Source of the DNA: Acanthococcus lagerstroemiae
Taxonomy: Eukaryota; Arthropoda; Insecta; Hemiptera; Eriococcidae
Assembly: GCA_031841125.1 (NCBI GenBank)
Contig: CM063108.1
Coordinates: 25,657,399 to 25,721,398 of the forward strand
DNA length: 64,000 nucleotides
Reading direction: 5' to 3'
The stretch's first letter is position 1, and the number at the start of each line of letters is the position of its first letter. Shown piece by piece: positions 44,670 to 54,239 of the stretch. The position numbers and the translations under genes are program-made. The notes under the pieces were generated by a model. That model saw only the letters and a program-made list of their open reading frames with translations, made no database searches and was not told where the DNA came from.

Positions 44670-45678
44670 CCGGGTAGCCAATTTACCATTTATTCTGCCA
44701 TTTTTAGCCGATTTTGACAATTTTGTCCGATTTTTTTCTTCAATTTTGTCGATTTATAAGATGCAGCCTAAAATCGGCTGGTTCGAGAAAATTCAGCCGA
44801 TCGGTGATTTTTCTGTAAGATTTGCCTGTAAAAGAGTAATTCAGTGACGTGTCACAAGAAAAAGGCCTTATAGTGTTCACTTACCACTAAGACTCTTTTC
44901 TTGTGACACGTCATAGTAGAAAACAAGTGTTAGAGCCTGAAGCAGTGAAGCCTGAGTATGGTCCTGGTCAGAGCTAGAAAGCTAGCTGAAAGCTGAAAGT
45001 TCTAAGCCGAAAGCTGGGGAATTTGGTCGGTAAAAAGTCAAAAGTTGAAAAATATTTTTTGATGAGAAGCGAAAAGCTAAAAGTTTTAAATATTCAGCTT
45101 TTCCTTTCATTTTTTCGCTGTTTCCCTTTCCAATTCCCTTTTTTCTCTGTCTAAATCCTGAAGAGACATCGAGTCCTTCTAAACAAACGAATACATAATG
45201 CCTCATAATTTTTTTTTTTGAAAAGTAAAAAGTTGAATGTTTCAAGCCAAAAATTGAAAAATTTTGATGCTTAAAATCCAAAAATCGAAAGCTGAAAATA
45301 TATTTCTGGTGAAAAGCAAAAAGCCAAAAGTTTTCGATGATAAAATTGAAAGCTAAAGTCAAAAATGAAAACTGTATCTTACGGCTTTCCACCTCTGGTT
45401 CTGATGATGATAACGAGTAAAAATTGAAACCTACACATAATACATACAGAAATAATTATGCCGCATAAAACTGGACAAGATTGTCGCACATTATAGGCAT
45501 GCTACTCCTTCCCCCCCCCATTTTATATTTTCTGAAGATCATTTTTCACACTATTTTTCATGTAGCCGAATTTTAGCCGATTTCTGCATTTTTCATTTAG
45601 CAGATTTTTATAGACAGCCGATTGTACCCGATTTTTTCATTGAAGCTAGCCGAAAAAAACACAGACATGGTAACTCTG
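44670..45678. mobile_element. hAT-like insertion, 1,009 bp, inside the LOA-like element
   Basis: Ends CCGGGTAGCC and the inverse of CAGAGTTACC (7 of 10 matching), flanked by GCCGCATG (44662-44669) and GTCGCATA (45679-45686), a diverged 8-bp duplication (6 of 8). Removing it joins KITYA to AVVWG in the host frame. The interior is rich in AGCCGATTTT and AAAAGCTAAAAGTT phrases and contains a compact hairpin. No transposase. Confidence 0.65.
44845..44913. repeat. Compact hairpin, 69 bp
   Basis: TGACGTGTCACAAGAAAA at 44845 pairs with TTTTCTTGTGACACGTCA ending at 44913, with further imperfect pairing inward (CACTA-type bases) and a very short loop. It sits inside the hAT-like insertion. Confidence 0.8.
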
Positions 45679-46020
45679 GTCGCATATGTGATTTTGGGGC
45701 GTATTACACCGGTATACATGTATATTCAGTGTATCATTTTGGGAGAGGGTCTCCAGGTCCTGCCGACAAAGGTACAACGATCCCAAAGAGCCTCAATCCC
45801 TTTCCTTATTTTCTCAGAGACGTGATGTCTCTCGAAAAGTTTTTCGTCAAGGTGTACTCCTAAGTACATATTTCACCTTCCTTGTGAGAGCTAACGGACG
45901 TCCGTTGTATTGCACCTTGATCAACTCCTTGTCTTTTTGTTGGTGAGGAAAAAGAGTGACCTCAGTTTTTCCCAGGTTTATCGATAACCCTTTTTTTCGT
46001 ACACCATTTTCCCATCCATC

Positions 46021-46544
46021 GGAGTCCCCACTGCAAATTAAACATTCAAGAGGGTAAAGAAATCGGCTGATATGAATACAGAAAAAGACATGAAACAATA
46101 GAAATTCTACAAGAAAGACGAGGAATGGGAGAAAATAAAGGCTGTAAAACAAATCAAAACAAGCAAGGAAGGACGAGACGAAAGGAAGAAAAAAGCTAGA
46201 AAAATGTAGAAATCCAACGAAAAATACAGAAGCAGACGAAGACGAAAGAAGACAAGATGGCTGAAAAATATGCAAAACGAAACAGAAGCCTGTCAGAAGA
46301 TGATAATTAGGCTATCATGGAACCTGAGTGTGTCTTAAAAGTTATTCTAAATGGATCTGAACAGATTCGGAATAATTTTATCGGAGACGTAACGGGAGTC
46401 TACATGAATTTCGATGAGAGTCCGGGAAGGAAAAACGAACCAAGACAGGTAAAAAGAACAAAAGAGAAATTGGGGGAAAATTTTGAGGAAGAAAGGAGAG
46501 AGTGAGAGGAAAATGAATAGAAAAATTTAAGGAAAGGGAGAAAC
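46021..46544. repeat. Purine-biased stretch, left of the MULE-like insert
   Basis: The plus strand is strongly A/G-rich (GAAAGACGAGGAATGGGAG, AAGGAAGGACGAGACGAAAG). The same composition resumes at 47433-47670, so the MULE-like element probably inserted into one purine-rich tract. Confidence 0.5.
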
Positions 46545-46555
46545 GGCCCAAAAAG

Positions 46556-47422
46556 GTTTAGGTAATTTCCCCGGCAGCGTTTTCATCGACGGTAATTTCA
46601 TCGAAATTTGAAATTTTATTTTTTCACACCGAAAGGAAAATTCAACGGAAAAAGTTGTGTTTCACCGGCCAAAAAATTGTAATAAAATACGTACAACCAT
46701 ATTTTACTGACCCTAATGACCTGCATAGATTGCGGAAATACTGTGAATTGTATCATTTTTGCCCCCCCCTTACGCGCAAGCATTTGATATAGTGTCCTGA
46801 TTAATCTCAAGATGGTGGCGATACATTTAAATGTAAATCCCTTCAAGAAAAGTAGTATTGAGAATATTTCGTTGAAATGGAAAATAGAAATCGAGATGAA
46901 ACAGGAAGGATGATTATTGAACAGGTCAAAACGTAGTTATGCATTATATAGACAATAAATTAGTCAGAGGTGGGAAACGAGTATATATTTTATTCCTGAA
47001 ACCCACTGTATGGAAGATGTTTGTTGAGGCAGTATTCTTTCTTTCGGCAATCGCAATTGCAAGTGTCTTTCTGCAGCAAATGCTTGCACTATGTTGAAGT
47101 ATATTTAATCGAAGCGCAATGCACCCAATTAGCACAATTACAATTTTTAAATCCTTTTCAACTTTTCAGGTTATTCAAATCGTGTTACATATCTTATTAT
47201 TTGAAAACACTTTCCGTATTTCGTTATTCAAAAGATTTTCCTTATATTTTATTATTCAAAACTTTCTACGCCTTTTATTATTTGAAACATTCTCCGTGAA
47301 TTAAGATTTTTGCCGGTGAAATACGACTTCTTTCGATGAATTTTCCTTTCGGTAAACTTACCTCTCAGTGAAAAAAATTCAAAATTTCGGTGAAAATGCT
47401 GTCGGTGAAAGTGTCGGGACCC
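46556..47422. mobile_element. MULE-like candidate element, ~867 bp
   Basis: Inverted repeats of about 120 bp at the two ends share TTTTCA(T/C)CGA, TCGAAATTT, ACCGAAAGGAAAATTCA and TTTCACCGGC. Flanks are GGCCCAAAAAG (46545-46555) and GGCCCAAAAG (47423-47432), a 9-11-bp direct repeat. Long inverted repeats plus a 9-11-bp duplication suggest a Mutator-like element. No transposase is recognisable. Confidence 0.55.
47171..47299. repeat. Tandem ~28-bp repeats inside the MULE-like element
   Basis: About five units built on TTATTCAAA(A/T)...CTTTCC/TTCTCCG follow one another, adjacent to the right inverted repeat. Confidence 0.5.
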
Positions 47423-47432
47423 GGCCCAAAAG

Positions 47433-47670
47433 TGTCAAGAAGAATAGAAGAAAAAAAGAAGAAATGTCTAGAAAATACGTAATGTCTGAATAGCAAACTC
47501 TCGAAAAAGATTCGAGATCACTACTATGAAATAGAAAGAAGTGAAAGAGATACAAGACGACAAAAAATATACCAAAGACGAAAAATATGAATATGGCGCA
47601 AGAACAAAAGAAAAATAAAGGAAAGAAAGTCAAGTATTTTCCAAAAGCCGTACAAAACATACAAAACAAT
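47433..47670. repeat. Purine-biased stretch, right of the MULE-like insert
   Basis: Continuation of the A/G-rich plus strand (AGAAGAATAGAAGAAAAAAA, GACGAAAAATATGAATATGG). No coding evidence. Confidence 0.5.
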
Positions 47671-47779
47671 TAAATTATAATATTCAAATATACGAAAATT
47701 TTATTTAAAGGAAGACTAATGGAGAATTGCAGTGTAAAAGTTATAATACAGTATTACCGGGGGGCGGGGAGCTATCAGG

Positions 47780-48430
47780 GGGCCAAATTAAAGAAAATCT
47801 TCCTGTTCTCCCTCCGGGAAAGAAACTTCAGCTGATAAGTCATTGAGACATAAGTGTCTTATTATATTTTACATTATGACTTATTAAATCACTATTGTTT
47901 CCATCTTGTCTTGTATTATGTTTTCATTACATTTTACTATGCCTTACTATGTCTTTATTATATCGTCCCATCGCCCTCTAAAAACTCCAGCTGATAATAT
48001 CTTGTGTCTGAATTAGATTATGTCTGCGATGCCTTTATTATGTTTTATTTACATGTGTTTGTGATGTCCTATCTGATCAGAAACATAGTCAAGTTGAATA
48101 ATAGACTTACATATTTATCACGTCTTATGAACTATCTCTGAATAAAGAGAAGAGATTAGCAGAAGATTGATTTATGTACCTCCTCAAAACTGCAGCTTTC
48201 AAGAGTCAAGACATAACGGCCGAGGCAGTCAACTATTATGTCTCATGTCTTGTTTTCCTCGTCACACATCCTCCTACCCCTGTGGAAAAAATCTAGCCGG
48301 TAAGGTATGAAGACATATAATCAACTGTTAGGTCGTAATCTCTAATTATATCTCATTACGCACCTAACTATTAGGTCTTATTACATTTGAGTGTGTCTTA
48401 TTATATCTGATATTATATCTGTTATGTGGC
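47780..48430. repeat. Degenerate TATGTCTTAT array, left part
   Basis: TTATTATGTCTTA-type short units alternate with a longer landmark CC(C)T...AACT(C/T)CAGCTGATAA at about 47811, 47970, 48181 and 48280, implying higher-order units of roughly 100-200 bp. A matching array lies at 51.44-51.88 kb. Confidence 0.5.
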
Positions 48431-49639
48431 GTGTACATACTATGTAGTTCAGAATAACTTTCCATTCTGTGAAAAATACCAGAGTCAAAAGAACCGGAAA
48501 ATATGTAACAAGTTGCCAAATAATAACTTTCTAATGGACAAAAATTCAATTATGGGGTCAGTGTGGGTTTTGAAAATTGTTTTGTACTCTCAAAATCCAA
48601 CTGGTTCAAAATCATTTTCCATTCTGTGAAAAATCTCAGAATCAAAACGACCAAAAATAAATCGTCATTTGATAATGTTGGAAGTGTGATAGGTATGGGT
48701 CGGCCACACTTGTTTATTATTATTATTCATTATTATTTTTAAAAATAAATTTGGTAAGTAGTGGACGTGTATGACCTTTGATTTGATAAATACGAGCCGG
48801 AAGAAAGACAACAATGATGTACGTACATACATATGTAAGTAACTAAGTATGTATGTGGCGGGTAATTTTAAAACGGCTGTTGCAGCCAGAGAGCGCCGGG
48901 CAGGTTAATGCATGTCGCAACCGGTTGAAACAAGAAGCGAAATGGCGGAGTATGCGCCTGTTCACTGCTGAGGCCGAGGGGTTATTTTTCGCTTGAACTT
49001 AGTATGAGGCCGAAAAAACCAGGTACTCGCATCGACACGAAAATACTCTTTCAGCCTACAGAGCATCATCGGCTGAGCGATAAGACTAGTGTGCCTCGTG
49101 AATAGAAACGAATTTGATTTACGTCGTTAAGAAAGCAGATTGTGCTCAAGGTATAATGGATACAAGTTTCTGGAAAGCCCAAGAGATAAGACACTTCGAT
49201 ATTACGAGTCCACGTGCGTGTTCATTCGTAGAACCATTTTTTGTTCGGACGTACAAGTTGACGCATCGGTCTCTCTGGTATTGAACACTATAGATCGTAC
49301 TCGTGCTTGGTGCTATTCGGTTGTCGATTCGGGAAGTACAATTCGGTTGTTAATTCGGGTATCTTACCAGTACAGTGCACGCTACCAGAACAATGGAGGT
49401 CTTGGTGGTAAGTAGGTTTGAATTCCGTTATAAGTGGTCACTTTGACTGAGCTGATTTTCGTGTATCGTGTTTCCTCTTGTCGAAATCTGGTGCTGCGGT
49501 GATTCGGAGGTACTTTTGTAATATGACTTGTGACTCAGAGGGCAATATGCAATACAATAACCTTGGGGTATATTTGTAGATTCCTCCCCCTACATTTAAT
49601 TATGTGAGATCGACACTACAATTACTGGCGTTTGTTTTT
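48431..49639. other. Unassigned; possible 5' exon or element leader at 48.88-49.41 kb
   Basis: 48.88-49.41 kb is more balanced in composition. It ends with a favourable start context (AACAATGG at 49391) followed 15 bases later by a GTAAGT donor-like site. This could be a host 5' exon or the leader of a retroelement; nothing else identifies it. The rest is AT-rich with an ATT microsatellite near 48.72 kb. Confidence 0.3.
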
Positions 49640-50328
49640 TCCTTTCCAAGTGTAGCCCCAGCCCATGATTGGTAAAAGTATCCCTCGATCCTCTTCTACT
49701 CTTTGCGATCTTGAGAAATTCGTTGAAACTGTTTCTATTTTAGGAATTACATTGTCGATTTCGTCCCTCAGCCTAGTTTTGGGTTTACCTTTCTGTCTGG
49801 TTTCAAGAACTCAAAAGGTTGCCTAGTATGCCCATCTGCTCTGTGGTAGTATTGCTACATGTCCCGCCCACCCCGTCCTCCACTTCGAATATCTCGGTAT
49901 AATGTCTATTTCCTATTTTGAAAAGGCATAGGCAAATGATGCCCGAAAGGTTCCAGTTTTTGGGTAGTTTGTCCGATATCAAAATTTTATTAAAAAGGGA
50001 AGTGAGTATATTATTCATCATTTCCTCCCCGCTCTCGTTTGTTATATGTATGTTCGTTTATTATTTCATCACTTCCTCGTGATTTATTTATTATTATTAT
50101 TATTTTTTTCCCAAGTTTTTGACCGCGTGTTTCTAGTGTCCGAGATCAGGAAAGGTGGTTCTGGAACATTGATTTCCTCCCGTGAACCAGTTTTAAAGAC
50201 ATTTTCCTGCACCCCTTCCTCCCCCGCAAATACATTTCTTTGTAATATCCTGTGTCTATTGCGTTTATCTCGTGTATGTCATAGACTCAATTACCTTCTT
50301 TGTTTGTTAAATATGTGATGAGGTGCCA

Positions 50329-50367
<39 letters not shown>

Positions 50368-51280
50368 ACTTTTTTAATGTTTTTTCAATTGTCTAAGTTT
50401 GAACTAAGCTGATCATGTCCTCTTCCCAGCTGTGTTCCTTTTCTCATTGTCCAGTTTGAATTTCTTTTTCAACACTTGAGTGTAGCTCTATTTTGTTTCT
50501 TGCTCTTTTCTTATTTAGTAGTTTTTTTTACTAATTTACCAAAGCTTTTTTAAGTGGTACCCTCCCCCAAGCTTTCTAGTATTGTTCCACAGAATGTTCG
50601 TTTATCGATTGTGGATTTGCCTCTTTCGAAGTTTTCAGGGCTATTGATATTTTAATTTTATGATTCGCTCTGTGTCATCGATAATGGATACTCATTTGTT
50701 GATCATTATGGAATATTTTTTGTCTCAGTCAGTATTTTTTTTTACCGTTTACTATTAATTTTAAGATTTAGGATGAGTTTTGTTCTTCTCCCTTTCATTT
50801 TCCAAAATTATACTTCCCCATCAAATGTCTTTCTTGTGGACTACTCTTGCCCGTTTGGTTTTTTGAAGTCTCTCATAATTATAATTTTAGTTTTTGAAAT
50901 TAGTCTTGACTTCTTGAAAGGTTTTGTTCAAAAGCCTTTCTTCCTTTGATAATGTAGGATCAATACCAAATCGTTGTTCTGGATTTTTAGTTTTAGTATT
51001 GCTTGCTATCCTATCGGGTATACCTCTCAATGTTAAAATGTTGTTTCTAATTTTGGGTTGATTAAAAATCCTCCATCCCTTTCTCCATGTCTTGGGTTAT
51101 TCCCAATATTGTACGTAGAAAGTATAAATTGTTTTTTGTTTGTCGTTTCTCTTTATCTCTAAATTTCCCAGAATATCTAATTTTGAGTCGTCCACCACTT
51201 CTTCTGAGGCTTTTAAATTTTCCGGACTTCTCAAGGTTCTGACGTTTAGCGTTCCTATTGTAAGATCCAAAATTTTATTT
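49640..51280 (-). pseudogene. RTE-like retrotransposon with internally deleted RT
   Basis: The minus strand from about 51270 begins with an endonuclease start (LTIGTLNVRTLRSPENLKAS, EEVVDDSKLDILG), later FLINPKLETT and GIPDRIASNTKTK across frameshifts. The RT finger region at 49.9-50.12 kb contains KSRGSDEIINEHTYN and NILTSLFNKILISDKLPKNW. The sequence then jumps at about 49890 to the element's C-terminus (KWRTGWAGHVA, SRWAY, KGKPKTRLRDEID), so the catalytic palm was deleted. It interrupts the region between the two TATGTCTTAT arrays. Confidence 0.65.
50332..50363. repeat. (GA)16 microsatellite
   Basis: Uninterrupted GA dinucleotide run within the RTE-like remnant. Confidence 0.95.
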
Positions 51281-51439
51281 TTGTTTTCATTTTGTTTTTT
51301 CTTGATAGCGTAGTTCTGAATTTTGGATTTGTTGGAGCTATTGTTTATGGGACCTGTTTGGGTGGTGGGAGTAGTTGAGGAATTGTGGTCGTACCCCCTC
51401 CTCCGTTGACCGAACTTACCGGGGGTGGAATTAGAGGAA

Positions 51440-51880
51440 GGAAAGAAGAAAATTTATACTCATTCTGCTACAAGTCTTATCTGGTCAATGTGGGGGGAAA
51501 AACTTCGGTTTATAAGACAGTTCTGTTGGGTTATGTCTGCATTATGTCTTATATACTGTGTCTTATTATGTCTTCAGACGGTGGAGCTCCCTAATCCCTC
51601 TGTGTATTAGAAAATTTCTTCCTTCCTATCCCCCGCAGAAACTACTTTAGCTGAGAAGACATGAAGATGTACTCAATCATTATGTCTTAACGTGTCTTTA
51701 TGCCTTAAATTTTTTTATGCCTGTGTCTTCCCTGTATCTTATTATGTTTGATTGAATTTATAATGTCTTTATTATATCTTATTATATCTTCGTGCCCCTC
51801 TTCTCCTCGAACAAGAATTCAGCTGTTATGTAGATTGTCAGAATATGTAAGATTATGTCTTAATTATGTTATATTAGACT
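51440..51880. repeat. Degenerate TATGTCTTAT array, right part
   Basis: TTATGTCTGCATTATGTCTT, TGTGTCTTATTATGTCTTC and TTTATTATATCTTATTATAT phrases with the longer landmarks TTTAGCTGAGAAGACATGAA and GAATTCAGCTGTTATG resemble the left array at 47.78-48.43 kb in the same orientation. Confidence 0.5.
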
Positions 51881-52098
51881 TAGGACTTCGAAAGCTAATT
51901 TAAATTACTGAGTCTGAAGTATGAATCTGACGACGAGTCTCTTTTAGATTGTGTTCTGACTTGACCAGTCTCCTTGCTCCTAGGTAGCATTGTCCCTCCC
52001 CCACCACTGAACAGAGAATCTAGTAAGAACAGAATAGTCATCGAAATTCAACGTTTTCGAAATGTCTTCTCAGCTTTGTTTCAACCTTTCAGGTAACG

Positions 52099-52486
52099 TT
52101 CGATACTCAGTTTGAAACCTTCGGTTTTTGACTGACTAGCCTCTGAAAAGAGTCCCGGATGCTCCATTTTCAGAAACGAAATTTACCTTTCAGTTTGAGA
52201 AGGAAATTAAGAATTCGCCGACAAAATCTTTTAAAAATTTAAAATTTGCCGATTCTGTGATAGAAATACATATTTTTAATTGAAAAAAATAAATAAATAA
52301 ATAAACAAACATTCATAAAAAATGAAAAATTTAAATGAACTGTTTCAAAATTTGCCGACTGCCAAATTATTGTGTGGTGTTACAACTCCCTCTCCCATAG
52401 TTTGGCCCCTGGTGGTCTGAGTGGAATTTGAAGGTGTTAGGGGTATCGCAGTTGAGAATTGTTGTAAACGTGAGCGGTGGTACCAC
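52099..52486 (-). repeat. ~390-bp direct repeat, copy 1 (body of a tRNA-headed retroposon)
   Basis: Over 90% similar by eye to 52999-53380: TACTCAGTTTGAAACCTTCG, AAAGAGTCCCGGATGC, CGCCGACAAAATCTTTTAAA, CCCCTGGTGGTCTGAGTGG, GGTATCGCAGTTGAGAATTG. In this copy the minus strand has a tRNA-like head upstream (52625-52704). An 85-codon minus-strand frame (52345-52602) spans its upper part. Confidence 0.7.
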
Positions 52487-52624
52487 AACTCTTTTTCTAA
52501 TTTGCTCTCAACCTGAGCCCTGGAATCCGCCCTTTCAAGCATTATTTCAGAGACGTCTGTGAGGCTGTTAGAGCTGTCTGAACCCATTTCCCTTCTGGCC
52601 AAAAAACTAGCCTAGGTCGAAATC

Positions 52625-52704
52625 TGGCGAGTTGCTACGTGGGCTCGAACCCGAGACCTCCAGATTCCGAGACCAACACGCTATCCACTCAACCAACCAG
52701 GCCC
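52625..52704 (-). repeat. tRNA-like SINE head with A and B boxes
   Basis: On the minus strand TGGTTGAGTGG (52685-52695) matches the pol III A box and GGTTCGAGCCC (52641-52651) the B box, about 40 bases apart as in tRNAs. No acceptor stem pairs properly and the sequence continues into the repeat body, so it is a SINE head or tRNA pseudogene, not a tRNA gene. Confidence 0.65.
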
Positions 52705-52998
52705 CTAACGTTACCATGTATGTAGAAAGATCCTTTGACTTTTTATTTCGCTCGAACTCTGCGCCCGCTGCTCCAACTCTCAGCTCGACATGTACTCTTT
52801 AACTATTGACCGATTTCTAAAAAAGAAAAAAAATATGTACACCTTATTTTCAGACCAAAAGGTACCTTTCGGGCACTCTCCCATTCAACTTAAAACAAAA
52901 AGAAAAAATACCTCCTTACTGTAAGTACAAATATAGACTAGTTTTTTCTGTTCGGGGTGAAAAGGGAAGCAAATGGAGAAGGCACTGCCTTTTTGAGG

Positions 52999-53380
52999 TT
53001 CGGTACTCAGTTTGAAACCTTCGGCTTTTGACTGACTGGTCTCTGAAAAGAGTCCCGGATGCTTCATTTTCGGAAACGAAATTTGCCTTTCAGTTTGAGA
53101 AGGAAACTAAAAATTCGCCGACAAAATCTTTTAAAAATTTAAAATTTGCCGATTCTGTAATAGAAATACATATTTTTAATTGAAAAAATGAAATAAATAA
53201 ATAAACATTCATAAAAAATGAAAAATTTAAATGAAATGTTTCAAAATTTGCAGACTACCAAATTATTGTGGGGTGTTTTAACCCCCCTCTCATAGTTTCG
53301 CCCCTGGTGGTCTGAGTGGTATTTGAAGGTGTTAGGGGTATCGCAGTTGAGAATTGTTGTAAACGTTAGCGGTGGTACCA
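52999..53380 (-). repeat. ~390-bp direct repeat, copy 2 (headless)
   Basis: Second copy of the unit at 52099-52486, same orientation, lacking the tRNA-like head. It ends exactly where the similarity stops at GGTGGTACCA (53380). This fits a 5'-truncated retroposon copy, or a partial tandem duplication of a ~900-bp unit. Confidence 0.7.
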
Positions 53381-53469
53381 GAATTTAGTCAATCGGGGCT
53401 ATCCACGTCCATCGCTTGCCTTTTCTTTACTTACAGTATGTATTGATTATTCCAATATTTTGTTTTGGA

Positions 53470-54020
53470 CAGAACTAGACTAGCCTGCTGCCCTTACGAT
53501 TTCTAGTTCCGTAATTATGTTTACCTACATTTTTTTGTTCACCAACGTTTTGAGCTCCTACTTGACTGTTGAAGTCGCCTATTATTAGTAAGTGATCTTT
53601 CAAATTGTGTTTAGTAGTAGATAAGACTTCTTCGAATTTTGAGTAAAATGTTTCGCATTCTTATTCGTCAGATAGTGATGTAGGGGCATAGATTTCTATT
53701 ATTGTTAATTGTATGTTTCCAAACTTCCGTTTAATCAGAGCTGTCCTTTCAGAGATACCTATAAACTCTATTACGTCTCTTTTCTAGACTCTTCTTGATT
53801 AGGAACTCTTCCGATCCTATGTGCAAAAGAGATTTTCATTTTTTGTTTTAATGAGGGAGTCTCCGCCGCGCCTGACTTCCCCCAGGCCTAAAACGTCCAA
53901 GTTCGAGTTTAAGAAAGCATTTTCTAGTTCTACTAGACTTTCATGGAGTTTTAGAGTTCTTAAGTTAAAAGAGGCAACTTGTACCGAATTTTGTTTACTT
54001 GAAGTAGACTTAGCAATTTT
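53470..54020 (-). pseudogene. RTE-like endonuclease domain fragment
   Basis: The minus strand from 54010 encodes VASFNLRTLKLHESLVELEN, DVLGLGEVRRGGDSL (active-site Glu in GEVRR), then in shifted frames EFIGISERTALIKRKFGN, IEIYAPTSLSDE, LLIIGDFNSQVG (Asp/Asn of the active site) and RNRKGSRLV. This is the apurinic-like endonuclease of RTE-type elements. It stops near 53470, before the SDH-containing end, so the RT is missing. At least three frameshifts or stops. Confidence 0.72.
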
Positions 54021-54176
54021 CGATTGGTATTTTTTGATAATTGGTTCCGGGATTTTTGGGGACTGTGTTGTTCCGAAATAGAAGAATTTTTTGATGGCCT
54101 TAATATGTAGGATTTTATGTTTTTAACAGATTTTTGGTTGATAATTGGAGTGTGGTCTGCTGTTCGATAGGATGTT

Positions 54177-54237
54177 AGGGGTGTATTCGAATATCACTAG
54201 CTTTCTGACGTTGGTGGGACTTTAATCCATAATATGG
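54177..54237 (-). repeat. tRNA-derived SINE-like repeat, copy 2 (headless)
   Basis: TATTCGAATATCACTAGCTT, then TGACGTTGGTGGGACTT match the body at 20.16-20.20 kb. The part holding the A box is missing here. Confidence 0.5.
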
Positions 54238-54239
54238 TA

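Larger units (their letters stand above)
43440..46020 (-). pseudogene. LOA-like non-LTR element: RT end, RNase H and C-terminus, split by a hAT-like insert
   Basis: The minus strand from 46020 encodes KKGLSINLGKTEVTLF, then YLGVHLDEKLFERHHV and GRTWRPSPKMIH, ending at the insert boundary with a segment read as YTGVIRPKITYA. After the 1-kb insert (44670-45678) it resumes as AVVWG, EELDHLQRLACVMTTG and PTKAYERLLSLPSL. An RNase H region follows at about 43850-44240: AEVMAITVAVDR, SQAAIK, VTILWTPGYCGIKQNMIADK. It ends with a C-terminal domain (43440-43805) carrying LVRLQSGH-like spacing (MVRLQSGHAATKHIWYKVGV) and a C-x2-C-x11-C-type cluster (CRHCGEEKET...CQCPEIAG). RNase H after an RT whose thumb reads QRLACVxTTG is typical of the LOA/Jockey-related group. 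5'-truncated, with stops and frameshifts. Confidence 0.8.

Noticed and set aside
44982..45392. 136-codon minus-strand frame
   Set aside because: Phe/Lys-rich translation of AAAAGCTAAAAGTT-type low-complexity DNA inside the hAT-like insertion.
52625..52704. Functional tRNA gene
   Set aside because: A and B boxes are good, but there is no complementary acceptor stem, the anticodon arm pairs poorly, and the sequence continues into a repeat body.
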